Positions 34,457 to 43,735 of a stretch of DNA of 64,000 nucleotides are shown one piece after another. Made by a program: the position numbers and the translations under genes. Below the pieces are notes generated by a model, which did not search any database, had not been told where the DNA came from, and was given only the letters and a program-made list of their open reading frames with translations. Origin of the DNA: CAYOSF01 sp964406605 (lineage in GTDB: Bacteria; Chloroflexota; Dehalococcoidia; DSTF01; RBG-16-68-14); assembly GCA_964406605.1 (NCBI GenBank), contig CAYOSF010000012.1:1-64000 (forward strand). The letters are read 5' to 3'. Positions within the stretch are counted from its first letter, which is position 1. Each line of letters begins with the position of its first letter.

Positions 34457-35801
34457 ACAGACACTGCCGGCTAGACCGCGTCTACTACAGGCAGTCATCG
34501 ATGCGTTTCAGCAGCCGGACGTCCGCCGGAAGCTGCTGTTCACTATTGGCCTGCTCGTCGTCTTCCGTTTCGTCGCTCACGTTCCCATCCCCGGGGTGAA
34601 CCCGGACCTGCTCACACAGGCCTTCGAGAACAACGCGATCCTGGGGTTCCTCAACCTCTTCAGCGGTGGCGCCCTGCGGAGACTGAGCGTCGCCGCGCTC
34701 GGCGTCTATCCGTACATTACCGCCTCCATCGTCATGCAGTTGCTGGTGCCCATCATTCCCAGCCTGCAGGAGCTCTCCCGTGAGGGCGAACAGGGGCGGA
34801 ACCGCATCCAGCTCTACACCCACTACCTGGCCGTGCCCATGGCGATCGTGCAGGGCTACAGCCAGCTCATCATCCTGGAGCGGGCAGGCGCTGTTGGAAA
34901 CGTGAGCTTCACGGGACCGGACGCGCTGCCCACCCTCTCGGCTGTGGTCTCCATGGCAGCCGGAACGATGTTCCTGGTATGGCTCGGCGAGCTGATCACG
35001 GAAAACGGCATCGGCAACGGCATATCCCTCATCATCTTCGGAGGCATCGTCGCGGGCCTGCCCACGATGTTCCCGAACATTGTCAGCCAGGGCGTCGGCC
35101 TCTTCAGCATCCTCGGCCTGGTAGCCATCGGCGTGGGCGTCCTCGCTTCCATCGTCTTCGTGCAGGAAGCGCAGCGGCGCATACCGGTCCAGTACGCCCG
35201 CAGCGTGTTCAGATCGGGTCGCATGTACCGCCAATCGGGCCAGAGCCACATCCCACTCCGGGTGAACTCGGCGGGGATGATCCCGCTGATCTTCGCCTTC
35301 TCCGTCGTCATCTTCCCAGCGCTCGTCGCGCAGTACCTGGTCGCCCAGACAAACGCTTCGTGGGTGCAGACGGTCGGCAACTTTATCATAGATTGGTTCA
35401 GCCCCCAGGGCAGCATCGTCTCACCAGGGTACATGGCGGTCATCTTCTTCTTGGTCATGATCTTCACGTTCTTCTACACCTTGGTCATCTTCCAGCAGCA
35501 GAACTTGGCCGAGAATCTCCAGAAGAACGGCGGCTTCGTCCCCGGAATCCGGCCCGGCCGCCCCACCGCGGAGTACATCATGCGGGTGCTGGTGCGGATC
35601 ACCTGGGGCGGCGCCATCTTCCTTGGGCTCGTCGCCATCGTCCCGTACTTGCTTCCTTACATCATCGCCGGCTTCAGGAATGTCAACTCGCTCACGCTGA
35701 GCAGCACCGGGTTGATCATCATCGTCGGCGTTGTGCTCGATACCATGCGCCAGTTGGAGGCGCAGCTCATGATGCGAAACTATGAGGGCTTCATTCGCTG
35801 A
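34431..35801 (+). CDS. secY: Sec translocase channel subunit SecY
   Basis: 456 residues, ten membrane segments. Conserved FVAHVPIPGVN near TM1, FSGGALRRLSVAALGVYPYI (plug and TM2), QGRNRIQLYTHYL, SQSHIPLRVNSAGMIPLIFA and GGFVPGIRPGRPTAEYI. It forms the protein-conducting channel. ATG after GAGGAGAGG inside the end of rplO. Confidence 0.97.
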   Translation: MTAAARPARQTLPARPRLLQAVIDAFQQPDVRRKLLFTIGLLVVFRFVAHVPIPGVNPDLLTQAFENNAILGFLNLFSGGALRRLSVAALGVYPYITASIVMQLLVPIIPSLQELSREGEQGRNRIQLYTHYLAVPMAIVQGYSQLIILERAGAVGNVSFTGPDALPTLSAVVSMAAGTMFLVWLGELITENGIGNGISLIIFGGIVAGLPTMFPNIVSQGVGLFSILGLVAIGVGVLASIVFVQEAQRRIPVQYARSVFRSGRMYRQSGQSHIPLRVNSAGMIPLIFAFSVVIFPALVAQYLVAQTNASWVQTVGNFIIDWFSPQGSIVSPGYMAVIFFLVMIFTFFYTLVIFQQQNLAENLQKNGGFVPGIRPGRPTAEYIMRVLVRITWGGAIFLGLVAIVPYLLPYIIAGFRNVNSLTLSSTGLIIIVGVVLDTMRQLEAQLMMRNYEGFIR

Positions 35802-35879
35802 GCCCGCCGGCCAGGGACGCCTTCAGGACCCCGGCCTGTGCAGGCACGGCTGTAGACCAGCCACAAAGGAGACAAGAGA

Positions 35880-36566
35880 ATGGGCGCGTACCTAATCCTG
35901 CTGGGACCGCCGGGAACCGGCAAAGGGACCCAGGCCAAGCTCGTCGCGGATCAGCTAGGCCTGGCCCACATCGCAACAGGCGACATGTTTCGGGAAGCGG
36001 TTCGGCAGCAAACCGAGCTCGGCATGAAGGCCAAGTCCTTCATGGATCGGGGAGAGCTTGTCCCGGACGAACTCACCATCGCGATGCTGCTGGAGCGGAT
36101 CCAGGAGTCCGACGCGCAGCAGGGCGCGATGTTTGATGGCTACCCGCGCACGCTCCAGCAGGCGAAGGCCCTGGACGAGGCGCTCGCTGGCCAGGGCAGA
36201 AAGGCCGACGGCGCCCTGCACATCACTGCATCCGACGACGAGATCGTGCGGCGGCTAAGCGGCCGGTGGTTGTGCACTGAGTGCGGCGAGATCTATCACG
36301 AGCAGCACCGCCCGCCGAAGCAGCAGGGCGTTTGCGACGCGTGCGGAGGCGAGCTGAAGCAGCGGGACGACGACAAGCCGGATGTGGTTCGGGAGCGTCT
36401 GCGTCGGCAACGGCCGCCGGAAGAACTCCTGTCCTACTACCGCGACCAGGGCCGGCTGCTAGAGGTAAACGGCGAGCAGGAGATGGATGCAGTGACGGTA
36501 GATCTTCTGGCCGCTATCAAGGATGTCACGTCCGGTGGAGGTGCAGGGAGCGAAGAGGGTCGCTGA
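35880..36566 (+). CDS. adk: Adenylate kinase, zinc-LID type
   Basis: 228 residues. P-loop GPPGTGKGTQAK at 8-19, NMP-binding segment and FDGYPRTLQQAKAL. The LID carries four Cys (CTECGEIYH and CDACGGEL), so it binds zinc. It interconverts ATP+AMP and 2 ADP. It follows secY by 78 nt, the classic position. Confidence 0.96.
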   Translation: MGAYLILLGPPGTGKGTQAKLVADQLGLAHIATGDMFREAVRQQTELGMKAKSFMDRGELVPDELTIAMLLERIQESDAQQGAMFDGYPRTLQQAKALDEALAGQGRKADGALHITASDDEIVRRLSGRWLCTECGEIYHEQHRPPKQQGVCDACGGELKQRDDDKPDVVRERLRRQRPPEELLSYYRDQGRLLEVNGEQEMDAVTVDLLAAIKDVTSGGGAGSEEGR

Positions 36567-36610
36567 ACCGTCGCTCCGCAACACATGACCGGAGGTACCG
36601 AGACAGGCGA

Positions 36611-37417
36611 ATGCCGATCATCATCAAGTCTGAGGAAGAGATCGCCATCATGCGAGAGGCCGGCTGCATCGTCGCCGAAGTCCTGGAGATCCTCTCCGAA
36701 GAAGTGCGGCCTGGCCTTTCCACGAAGAGGCTTGATACAATAGTGCAAGACGAATTCCAGCGGCGGAACGTGATACCCACCTTTCTTGGGTACCTCGGTT
36801 ATCCGGCGCGTGTCTGTGTGTCCGTCAACGACGAGGTCGTCCACGGCATTCCCGGGGACCGCGTCCTAGAGCAAGGTGACATCGTCAGCATCGACTTGGG
36901 AGCCACCCATCGAGGGTTCGTCGCCGATTCAGCGGTGACCGTAGGGGTAGGCCGGATCGGCCCGGAGTACCAACGGCTCCTGGACGTGACCTACCGCTCC
37001 CTCTGGGAGGGGATCAGAGCGGCGCGTGCCGGGGCGCGTCTCGGCGCAGTGTCGCACGCCATTCAATCATACGCGGAGCCGCGCGGGTTCTCTGTCGTTC
37101 GGGAATACGTGGGGCACGGGGTAGGGCGCACGATGCACGAGGAACCCCAGGTTCCCAATTTCGGTCCGCCGGACCGCGGCCCGGTTCTGCGAAAGGGCAT
37201 GACCCTGGCATTGGAACCGATGGTTAACCTGGGCGGCTGGCGTACGAAGAGGTTGGACGACGAATGGACTGTCAGCACCCAGGATGGCAGTCCGTCCGCC
37301 CATTTTGAGCACACGATCACCATCACTGATGGCGATCCCGAGGTGTTGACGCTGCGGAGCAGCGAGGAGGCGCACGCGGCTGCGCCGGCCGCCACCACGG
37401 CCGAGAGGGAAAGCTAG
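36611..37417 (+). CDS. map: Methionine aminopeptidase, type I
   Basis: 268 residues; ATG chosen at PIIIKSEEEIAIMREAG, the family N-terminus; the longer open frame reads through adk. Metal ligands are visible: SIDLGATHRGFVADSA (two Asp), GHGVGRTMHEEP (His), LALEPM (Glu) and FEHTITIT (Glu), plus the substrate His in DEVVHGIP. It removes the initiator Met. The last 15 residues are Ala-rich. Confidence 0.95.
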   Translation: MPIIIKSEEEIAIMREAGCIVAEVLEILSEEVRPGLSTKRLDTIVQDEFQRRNVIPTFLGYLGYPARVCVSVNDEVVHGIPGDRVLEQGDIVSIDLGATHRGFVADSAVTVGVGRIGPEYQRLLDVTYRSLWEGIRAARAGARLGAVSHAIQSYAEPRGFSVVREYVGHGVGRTMHEEPQVPNFGPPDRGPVLRKGMTLALEPMVNLGGWRTKRLDDEWTVSTQDGSPSAHFEHTITITDGDPEVLTLRSSEEAHAAAPAATTAERES

Positions 37418-37426
37418 AGCGGCTCG

Positions 37427-37645
37427 ATGCCGAAGAAAGACGCTATTGAGGTCGAAGGAGTCGTGCGGGTGCCCCTGCCCAATGCCATGTTCAGGGTCGA
37501 CTTGGCCAACGGCCATGAAGTGCTCGCTCACATCTCCGGCAAGATGCGCCTCCACTACATCAAGATCGTTCCCGGCGACCGCGTTCTCGTCGAGCTTTCG
37601 CCGTACGATCTGGCCCGTGGCCGGATCACGTATCGCTTCAGGTGA
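37427..37645 (+). CDS. infA: Translation initiation factor IF-1
   Basis: 72 residues, the canonical length; OB fold with LPNAMFRVDLANGHEVLAHI and the MRLHYIKIVPGDRVLVELSP segment. It occupies the A site during initiation. Confidence 0.95.
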   Translation: MPKKDAIEVEGVVRVPLPNAMFRVDLANGHEVLAHISGKMRLHYIKIVPGDRVLVELSPYDLARGRITYRFR

Positions 37646-37660
37646 GATAGGAAAGCCAGA

Positions 37661-37774
37661 ATGAAAGTGCAAGCATCCGTCAAGCGCCGCTGCGACAAGT
37701 GTCAGATCATCCGTCGCCACGGTGTCGTTCGGGTGATCTGCGAAAACCCAAGGCACAAGCAGCGCCAGGGATAA
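37661..37774 (+). CDS. rpmJ: 50S ribosomal protein L36, zinc type
   Basis: 37 residues: MKVQASVKRRCDKC then QIIRRHGVVRVICENPRHKQ and RQG. The CxxC, single Cys and His ligands of the zinc form are present. Too short for routine ORF lists, but it has a ribosome site and the expected position between infA and rpsM. Confidence 0.95.
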   Translation: MKVQASVKRRCDKCQIIRRHGVVRVICENPRHKQRQG

Positions 37775-37786
37775 GGAGGACAGCGC

Positions 37787-38170
37787 ATGGCACGAATCGC
37801 CGGCATCGACGTACCGCGCGATAAGCGCATCGACGTATCCTTGCGTTACATCCACGGCATCGGACCCTCCCTGGCCCGCAACATCAGCCAGCAGGCACAA
37901 GTGGACGGGGCCACGAAGACCAAGGACCTCACCGACGAGGAGGTCACGCGCATCCGAGAGGTCATCGATCGCACCTGCACCGTCGAGGGCGAACTCCGCC
38001 GAGAGGTGCGCCAGAACATCCAGCGCTTGATCGAGATCAACTGCTACCGCGGCATTCGGCACCGACGCGGTCTCCCGGTGCGGGGTCAGCGCACACGCAC
38101 CAACGCCCGCGGCCGAAAAGGACCGCGCAGGACCGTTGCCGGACGACGCCGCTCGGTGGCCAAGAAGTAG
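37787..38170 (+). CDS. rpsM: 30S ribosomal protein S13
   Basis: 127 residues. ARIAGIDVPRDKRIDVSLRY at the start and the basic C-terminus RGLPVRGQRTRTNARGRKGP are canonical. Ribosome site AAGGAGGA. Confidence 0.96.
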   Translation: MARIAGIDVPRDKRIDVSLRYIHGIGPSLARNISQQAQVDGATKTKDLTDEEVTRIREVIDRTCTVEGELRREVRQNIQRLIEINCYRGIRHRRGLPVRGQRTRTNARGRKGPRRTVAGRRRSVAKK

Positions 38171-38197
38171 GACAGAGGGAAGAGAAAGGAGCCGCCA

Positions 38198-38587
38198 ATG
38201 GCGGAACGCAAGGGTCGATCACGGAAAAGGGAGCGGAAGTCGGTCCCCAAGGGAAGGGCCTACATTCAGTCCACGTTCAACAACACGCTGGTCACTCTCA
38301 CAGACCCCAACGGCAACGTCGTCGCTGCGGGTAGCGCAGGCACCGTCGGATTCAAAGGATCGCGCAAGTCCACACCGTTCGCCGCAGGGCAGGCCGCAGA
38401 GCGTATCGCCAAGCAGGCTATGGAACACGGCATGCGCCAGGTGGATGTGCACGTGAAAGGACCAGGGTCCGGGCGCGAGGCGGCCATCCGCTCCCTGGAG
38501 AGTGCCGGCCTGTCCATCCTCAGCATCCGTGACGTGACGCCCATGCCGCACAACGGTTGCCGGCCGCGCAAGCGGCGGAGGGTGTAG
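38198..38587 (+). CDS. rpsK: 30S ribosomal protein S11
   Basis: 129 residues. AYIQSTFNNTLVTLTDPNGN, GFKGSRKSTPFAAGQAAE and the C-terminal DVTPMPHNGCRPRKRRRV are canonical. It lies on the platform near the mRNA exit. Confidence 0.96.
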   Translation: MAERKGRSRKRERKSVPKGRAYIQSTFNNTLVTLTDPNGNVVAAGSAGTVGFKGSRKSTPFAAGQAAERIAKQAMEHGMRQVDVHVKGPGSGREAAIRSLESAGLSILSIRDVTPMPHNGCRPRKRRRV

Positions 38588-38601
38588 GAGAGGAGGAGCA
38601 T

Positions 38602-39231
38602 ATGGCGCGCTATGTGGGACCCGTCTGTCGCCTCTGCCGTCGCTACGGCGACAAACTCTATCTCAAGGGTGAACGCTGTATTGGCCCCAAGTGCGCCTTT
38701 GAGCGAAGGCCGACGGCTCCCGGCCAGCAGAAGTACGGTAGGAGACGCAGGGTATCAGACCGTTCGCTCCAGTTGCGTGAGAAGCAGCGCGCCCGCTTCA
38801 GCTACGGCATCATGGAGCGCCAGTTCCGCCGCTACTACCGCGAGGCTATCCGCCGCGCGGGGGTAACCGGAGAGACAATGATTCGCCTTCTGGAGCAGCG
38901 ACTGGACAACATCGTGTATCGGCTGGGCTTCGCCGACTCCCGCGCGCAGGCCCGGCAAATCGTACGCCACGGCCATATTGTCCTCAATGGCCGCGTCACA
39001 GACATCCCGTCTTGTACGGTGAAGGTAGGAGATGAGATAACGTGGTCTCCGAAAGGAAGGCGCAGCGAGCTCATCAAGATAGTGCAAGAAGGCATGCAGG
39101 CCAAAGAGGTCCCTGATTGGCTGGGCGTCGATGTGGCCACCATGACCGGCCGGGCCATTGCCCTGCCGGACGTGGCTCAAGTTGGCGCCAAGTTCGACCC
39201 GGCAGTCATCGTGGAGTACTACTCTCGGTAG
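38602..39231 (+). CDS. rpsD: 30S ribosomal protein S4, zinc-binding form
   Basis: 209 residues; ATG at 38602 after AGGAGGAG. The N-terminus has four Cys (VCRLCRRYG, RCIGPKCAFERR), the zinc type. An S4 RNA-binding domain follows (MIRLLEQRLDNIVYRLGFA). S4 starts 30S assembly. Confidence 0.95.
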   Translation: MARYVGPVCRLCRRYGDKLYLKGERCIGPKCAFERRPTAPGQQKYGRRRRVSDRSLQLREKQRARFSYGIMERQFRRYYREAIRRAGVTGETMIRLLEQRLDNIVYRLGFADSRAQARQIVRHGHIVLNGRVTDIPSCTVKVGDEITWSPKGRRSELIKIVQEGMQAKEVPDWLGVDVATMTGRAIALPDVAQVGAKFDPAVIVEYYSR

Positions 39232-39243
39232 GGAAGGCAGTCC

Positions 39244-40356
39244 ATGAACGTCACTACTCTCGATACCAACGTGCCGCCAAGCTTTTCGGTTGTCGAGCCC
39301 GAGCCTCCCCACATCACCATAGAGGAGGAGTCGGAGGTCTACGCACGCATTGTGGCCGAGCCGTTGGCGCCCGGCTTCGGCATCACGCTGGGCAACGCCC
39401 TTCGCCGGGTCCTCCTTGGCTCATTGCCCGGTGCCGCCGTTACCTCCATCCGCATCGAGGAGGTGGTGCATGAGTTCTCCACCATCCCCGGCGTGAAAGA
39501 GGACACCATGGAGCTCCTGCTCAATTTCAAAGGGTTGCGCCTGCGTCCTCTCTCGGACCGGCCCGGCAAGATGTTCCTTGAAATGTCGGGGCCGGGAGAG
39601 GTGCGTGCCAGCGACATTCAGGTGGCCGCCGACTACGAGATCGTTAACCCGGATCTCTACCTGGCGTCCCTCGACTCCGACAAGGCCCACCTCACAGTGG
39701 AGTTCACCGTCGAGCGCGGACGGGGCTACCTGCCCGCCGATCAATCGGACGGCCTGCCGATCGGGGTTATCCCCGTCGATGCCATCTTCACGCCGGTGGA
39801 GAAGGTCAACTATCACGTTGAGCACACACGCGTCGGCCAAATGACGAACTTCGACAAACTCGTCCTGGAGGTATGGACCGACGGCACCACCACCGCAGTC
39901 GATGCCATCAGCCAGAGCGCCGACATCATGCAGGAGGAGTTGGGCATCTTCTCCCAACTGGGCAAGCCTGAGCCATCCGTTGTTGAGCACGGCGTCGGTC
40001 GAGGGCTTGCCCTGCCGGCCGACAAGTACCACACGCCCATCGAGAACCTGAACCTCTCCGTGCGGGCCTACAACTGCCTCAAGCGCAGCGGCCTGATGAC
40101 CGTCGGCCAGGTTCTGGAGAAGAGCGAGGACGAACTCCTGACGCTGCGGAACTTCGGCCAGAAGTCATACTTCGAGCTGAAGAACCGCCTCATTGAGCTT
40201 GGATACCTCGAGCCGGAGCCGGAGGAACCGGAGGAACTGATCGCCGCCGACCAGGAAGGGGTCAGTCCGTTGGGGGCCGCCCTGATACAGGCCCTTCAGG
40301 AAGCCGGCGAGGATGCGTCCGCGCTGATCGAGAAAGCGAAGAACCAGGAGCAGTAA
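39244..40356 (+). CDS. rpoA: RNA polymerase alpha subunit
   Basis: 370 residues. The N-terminal dimerisation domain (LAPGFGITLGNALRRVLLGS) is followed by the alpha-CTD (IENLNLSVRAYNCLKRSGL, LRNFGQKSYFELKNRL), which contacts UP elements and activators. The last 45 residues form an acidic extension (EPEPEEPEELIAADQEG). Standard alpha-operon position. Confidence 0.97.
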   Translation: MNVTTLDTNVPPSFSVVEPEPPHITIEEESEVYARIVAEPLAPGFGITLGNALRRVLLGSLPGAAVTSIRIEEVVHEFSTIPGVKEDTMELLLNFKGLRLRPLSDRPGKMFLEMSGPGEVRASDIQVAADYEIVNPDLYLASLDSDKAHLTVEFTVERGRGYLPADQSDGLPIGVIPVDAIFTPVEKVNYHVEHTRVGQMTNFDKLVLEVWTDGTTTAVDAISQSADIMQEELGIFSQLGKPEPSVVEHGVGRGLALPADKYHTPIENLNLSVRAYNCLKRSGLMTVGQVLEKSEDELLTLRNFGQKSYFELKNRLIELGYLEPEPEEPEELIAADQEGVSPLGAALIQALQEAGEDASALIEKAKNQEQ

Positions 40357-40436
40357 CAGGGATCCGGCATCACTCTGAAACCGCGAACGCGGGCACAGAG
40401 CTGGGCCGGACGCCCCGTCCCGAGGCAGAATATAAC

Positions 40437-40799
40437 ATGAGACACCGCATCGCCGGCAGGAAGCTGAACAGGCCAACCGCCCACAGGAAGGCGATGCTTC
40501 GCAATCTGGTGAAGGACCTGCTGGTTCACGAGTCGATTCGCACGACCGAGCCCAAGGCAAAGGAAGCGCGCCGCTCAGCGGAGCGCGTGATCACTCTGGG
40601 CAAGGATGGAAGCCTTCACGCCCGCCGCCAGGCGCTGCGCGTCCTCAACGACAAGTCCGTCGTCTCCAAGTTGTTCGATGACATCGGCCCCCGCTTCGTG
40701 GGGCGCCCCGGCGGCTACACCCGCCTCCTGAAGCTCGGTCCCCGCGCCGGGGACGGCGCTCCCATGGCCCAGCTCGAGCTCGTGGCACAGGGAGAGTGA
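40437..40799 (+). CDS. rplQ: 50S ribosomal protein L17
   Basis: 120 residues. MRHRIAGRKLNRPTAHRKAM and the GGYTRLLKLGPRAGDGAPMA C-terminus are canonical. Its 3' end overlaps truA by 4 nt. Confidence 0.95.
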   Translation: MRHRIAGRKLNRPTAHRKAMLRNLVKDLLVHESIRTTEPKAKEARRSAERVITLGKDGSLHARRQALRVLNDKSVVSKLFDDIGPRFVGRPGGYTRLLKLGPRAGDGAPMAQLELVAQGE

Positions 40800-41578
40800 C
40801 GGGCAAGACGCCACGCCGACGGCTCGCCTTGGTAATCGAATACGACGGCAGCCGCTACGGCGGTTCTCAAGTCCAGAAGAACGCCCCCAGCATTCAGGGA
40901 GAACTGGAGACCGCGCTCCGCAAGCTCACCGGAGAACGGCTCCGGCTCGCTTTCGCCGGACGGACGGACGCCGGTGTCCACGCAAGGGGTCAGGTAGCCG
41001 CGTTCAGCACGACATCCACGCTCGACACCGAGGTCTTCGTGCGGGGCCTGAACGCGTGGCTCCCAGACCAGATCGCGATCCGGCACGCGACGGAGGTAGA
41101 CGATGATTTCGACCCGCGACGGCATGCCAGCAGCCGCACCTACCAATACACGATCTACAATGCCGCTGTGCGCTCGCCCCTCTGGCGCTCCCACGCGTGG
41201 CACGTGCCCGAACCGATAGACACGACCCTCATGCAACACGAAGCTGCGGGCCTCCTCGGCGAACACGACTTCGCGGCCTTCAGCAGAAACGAGGGGGTGC
41301 GCACGGTCCGCCGCCTCCAACGGTTAGAGGTGGCGCGCCACGGTGCCCTCGTCGTCCTCGAACTGGAAGCGAACGCCTTTCTTCGCCAGCAGGTGCGCCG
41401 TACCACGGGCGCTCTTGTGCAGGTGGGCACCGGCAGGATGGAGGCCGCGGCCTTCCGCGACCTCCTCCCCCGCGCTGAGCCGGCCAGCGCAGGGCCTCTG
41501 GCCCCACCGCACGGCCTCTGTCTCCAGCACGTCTCCTACGCAGGACTCGACCTACTCCCATCGGACGCGCTATCATGA
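40796..41578 (+). CDS. truA: tRNA pseudouridine synthase A
   Basis: 260 residues, GTG start. Catalytic motif FAGRTDAGVHARGQVAAF with the essential Asp at about 58, and SRTYQYTIYN. It makes pseudouridine at positions 38-40 of tRNAs. Its place between rplQ and rplM is common. Confidence 0.95.
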   Translation: MTGKTPRRRLALVIEYDGSRYGGSQVQKNAPSIQGELETALRKLTGERLRLAFAGRTDAGVHARGQVAAFSTTSTLDTEVFVRGLNAWLPDQIAIRHATEVDDDFDPRRHASSRTYQYTIYNAAVRSPLWRSHAWHVPEPIDTTLMQHEAAGLLGEHDFAAFSRNEGVRTVRRLQRLEVARHGALVVLELEANAFLRQQVRRTTGALVQVGTGRMEAAAFRDLLPRAEPASAGPLAPPHGLCLQHVSYAGLDLLPSDALS

Positions 41579-41639
41579 AGTTTGGCCGCGCGGTCTGGAC
41601 GGCCGGGCCAACGCCAAGGAAATCACGAACGAGCGCGAG

Positions 41640-42137
41640 ATGAAGACCTACACGCTGAAAGCGAAAGAGATCGAAACACATTGGCACGTGTTGGACGCAG
41701 AAGGCCGGCCGTTGGGGAGGCTGGCCTCGGAGACGGCACAGTTACTGCGAGGCAAGCACCGGCCGACCTTCAGCCCCCACCTGGACAACGGCGACTTCGT
41801 GGTCATCGTCAACGCGGCCAAGGTGAAGGTGACCGGTAACAAGATGCAGCAAAAGCTCTACTATCGCCATTCCGGCTACCCCGGCGGTCTGAAGGAGACT
41901 CCCTTGCCTCGCATGCTGGAGCGCCACCCAGACCGGGTCGTCCGGCAGGCAGTGAAGGGCATGCTGCCCCACAACCGGCTCGGCCGCAGACTGCTGGGTC
42001 ACCTGAAAGTGTACGGTGGTCCGGACCATCCTCACGAAGCGCAGGTGAACGCGGGCCGGCGACGTCGCAAAGCCGAGGCCGCCGCCGAAGCCGACAAGAG
42101 TGAAGCTCCCGAAGAAGCCAGCGAGGAATCCGCATGA
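41640..42137 (+). CDS. rplM: 50S ribosomal protein L13 with short acidic tail
   Basis: 165 residues; ATG at 41640 chosen (KTYTLKAKEIETHWHVLDAE); the longer frame overlaps truA. Core segments GRLASETAQLLRGKHRPTFS and KGMLPHNRLGRRLLGHLKVY. About 20 extra C-terminal residues of Ala, Glu and Ser follow. Overlaps rpsI by 4 nt. Confidence 0.95.
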   Translation: MKTYTLKAKEIETHWHVLDAEGRPLGRLASETAQLLRGKHRPTFSPHLDNGDFVVIVNAAKVKVTGNKMQQKLYYRHSGYPGGLKETPLPRMLERHPDRVVRQAVKGMLPHNRLGRRLLGHLKVYGGPDHPHEAQVNAGRRRRKAEAAAEADKSEAPEEASEESA

Positions 42138-42529
42138 CCAGTGAGCACTACTACCACGGCACAGGACGGCGCAAGAGGGCGGTCGCCAGGGTGCGCCTTC
42201 ATCCCGGCCCGGGCACGCATGTCGTTAACGAGAAGCCGATGGAAGAAGTCTTCACCCGTCTCCAGCACCAGCGCCTCATCCTCCGACCCCTTGAGCTCAC
42301 CGAATCACAGGACAAGTTCCACGCGGAGGTCAAAGTCGCGGGCGGCGGCGTCAGCGGCTGGGCCGGCGCAGTTGCCCTGGGCATTGCCCGCGCTCTGGCC
42401 GTAGCCGACGACGACGCGCAGAGGCCGCTGCGCCAGACCGGGCTCCTCACCCGCGACTCGCGCATCAAGGAGCGCAAGAAGTACGGCCTGAAGCGCGCCC
42501 GCAAGGCCCCACAGTACACCAAGCGCTAG
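42134..42529 (+). CDS. rpsI: 30S ribosomal protein S9
   Basis: 131 residues. HGTGRRKRAVARVR-type start (YYHGTGRRKRAVARVRLHPG) and the C-terminal ERKKYGLKRARKAPQYTKR, whose last Arg touches P-site tRNA. Last gene of the plus-strand ribosomal block. Confidence 0.96.
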   Translation: MTSEHYYHGTGRRKRAVARVRLHPGPGTHVVNEKPMEEVFTRLQHQRLILRPLELTESQDKFHAEVKVAGGGVSGWAGAVALGIARALAVADDDAQRPLRQTGLLTRDSRIKERKKYGLKRARKAPQYTKR

Positions 42530-42580
42530 CCGGCCGGATCGGCCCGAGAGCTCGCAGCGCCTCGTTTCGAGAGAGAGTAG

Positions 42581-42612
42581 GCGTGTAGGAGAGAGGCTCT
42601 CTGGAGCTACGC
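42581..42612. terminator. Inverted repeat between rpsI and the isomerase gene
   Basis: GCGTGTAG...CTACGC arms with AGAGAG/CTCTCT inside; imperfect. It lies between convergent genes and overlaps the last codons of the minus-strand gene, so it may terminate both. Confidence 0.4.
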
Positions 42613-43677
42613 CCTGACGGCCGCCAGCCTCGCCTTCAGCCGGTCCAGAGCCTCCACGGGCGACGGCTCCACTCCGTTGAGCAAGGCAAGGTAGTAGCTG
42701 ACGAAGTCCCCCAGGTAGACCGCGCTCAGCACCTGTGCCAGCGGGCTGGCACCTTGCGCCGCCACCCGTTCGTGGGAAACCCCCGCCTCAGCCAGCGCAT
42801 CCGCCGTCGCATCGTAGCGCAGCAGCAGCCTCGGGTGCAGACCAGCGTGCCACAGAAGCACGACATGCAGCCGCGAGACGGCCTCTCTCGCGAGACCGAA
42901 ACCCGCAATGCTGTTGTGATTGAGCTCCGGTAGCTCCTCGCGCACGGCCCAACACTTGCTGTTCTCGTTGAACTGCGTCTTCCAGCGATAGGCCGCCTCC
43001 GCCAGAACGCCGGCCCCTATCACCACCGGCAACCGGCCGTGCAGCCGGCCCGCCACCTGCTTTGCTGGGTTGTCCTCAACCCGCGACTCAAACCGGAGCC
43101 GCGGGCGCTGCTCCTGCATCAAGGCCACCGCCTCGGTCACCGACGCCTCCTGATCCGGAAGGAGCCCGACGCGCTCGCCTATCGCCAGCAGCGCCATCAA
43201 CTGATTGCCCAGCCCGGAGCGAGGCTCGCCATCGTACTCGTAGACCAGGGCCGGCGCGTCCCTCTCTCTGGCCAACTCCAGCAGCGCGCCCCCGGTCGTC
43301 ACAACCACCGGCCGCGCGCCGGCCGATATCGCCTGCCGGAACGCCGAGAGCGTCTCCTCTGTGTTCCCGCTCTGGCTGCAGGCCACCACCATTGAAGCTT
43401 CGCCGACGAAGGGCGGAATGTCGTAGCCGCGCGACACCTGCACCGGCTTCCGGCCATACGCCGCGGCCAGTGACCGTAGAATGTCCCCCGCGATGGCGGA
43501 GCCGCCCATCCCCAACACGACCACCTCCCGCGCCTCATGGTACTCAGGCGGCAACTTGAAGCCGGCGGCGTGACGCCACGCCTCCGCGCACTGCTCCGGC
43601 AGCGCCTCGATGCGTCCCAGCAGCCCCTGTCGGTCGAGCCGCTCCACCGTGGCCCGATCGTCCAGCGTCCCAGCCAT
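42607..43677 (-). CDS. Bifunctional phosphoglucose/phosphomannose isomerase (SIS domain)
   Basis: 356 residues from the ATG at 43677, chosen for GAGGTAGAG upstream; a GTG at 43695 would add six residues. Two SIS domains: VVVLGMGGSAIAGDILRSL, VVACSQSGNTEETLSAFRQA and the C-terminal segment with NSKCWAVREELPELNHNSI. Family members interconvert glucose-6-P or mannose-6-P with fructose-6-P. It follows a sugar nucleotidyltransferase gene by 58 nt, so it may feed activated-sugar synthesis. Confidence 0.85.
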   Translation of the reverse strand: MAGTLDDRATVERLDRQGLLGRIEALPEQCAEAWRHAAGFKLPPEYHEAREVVVLGMGGSAIAGDILRSLAAAYGRKPVQVSRGYDIPPFVGEASMVVACSQSGNTEETLSAFRQAISAGARPVVVTTGGALLELARERDAPALVYEYDGEPRSGLGNQLMALLAIGERVGLLPDQEASVTEAVALMQEQRPRLRFESRVEDNPAKQVAGRLHGRLPVVIGAGVLAEAAYRWKTQFNENSKCWAVREELPELNHNSIAGFGLAREAVSRLHVVLLWHAGLHPRLLLRYDATADALAEAGVSHERVAAQGASPLAQVLSAVYLGDFVSYYLALLNGVEPSPVEALDRLKARLAAVRA

Positions 43678-43735
43678 CTTCTCTACCTCGCGCACTGCGT
43701 CATCGTGCTTCGGCCCGCCTCCCGTGGAAGACGGT

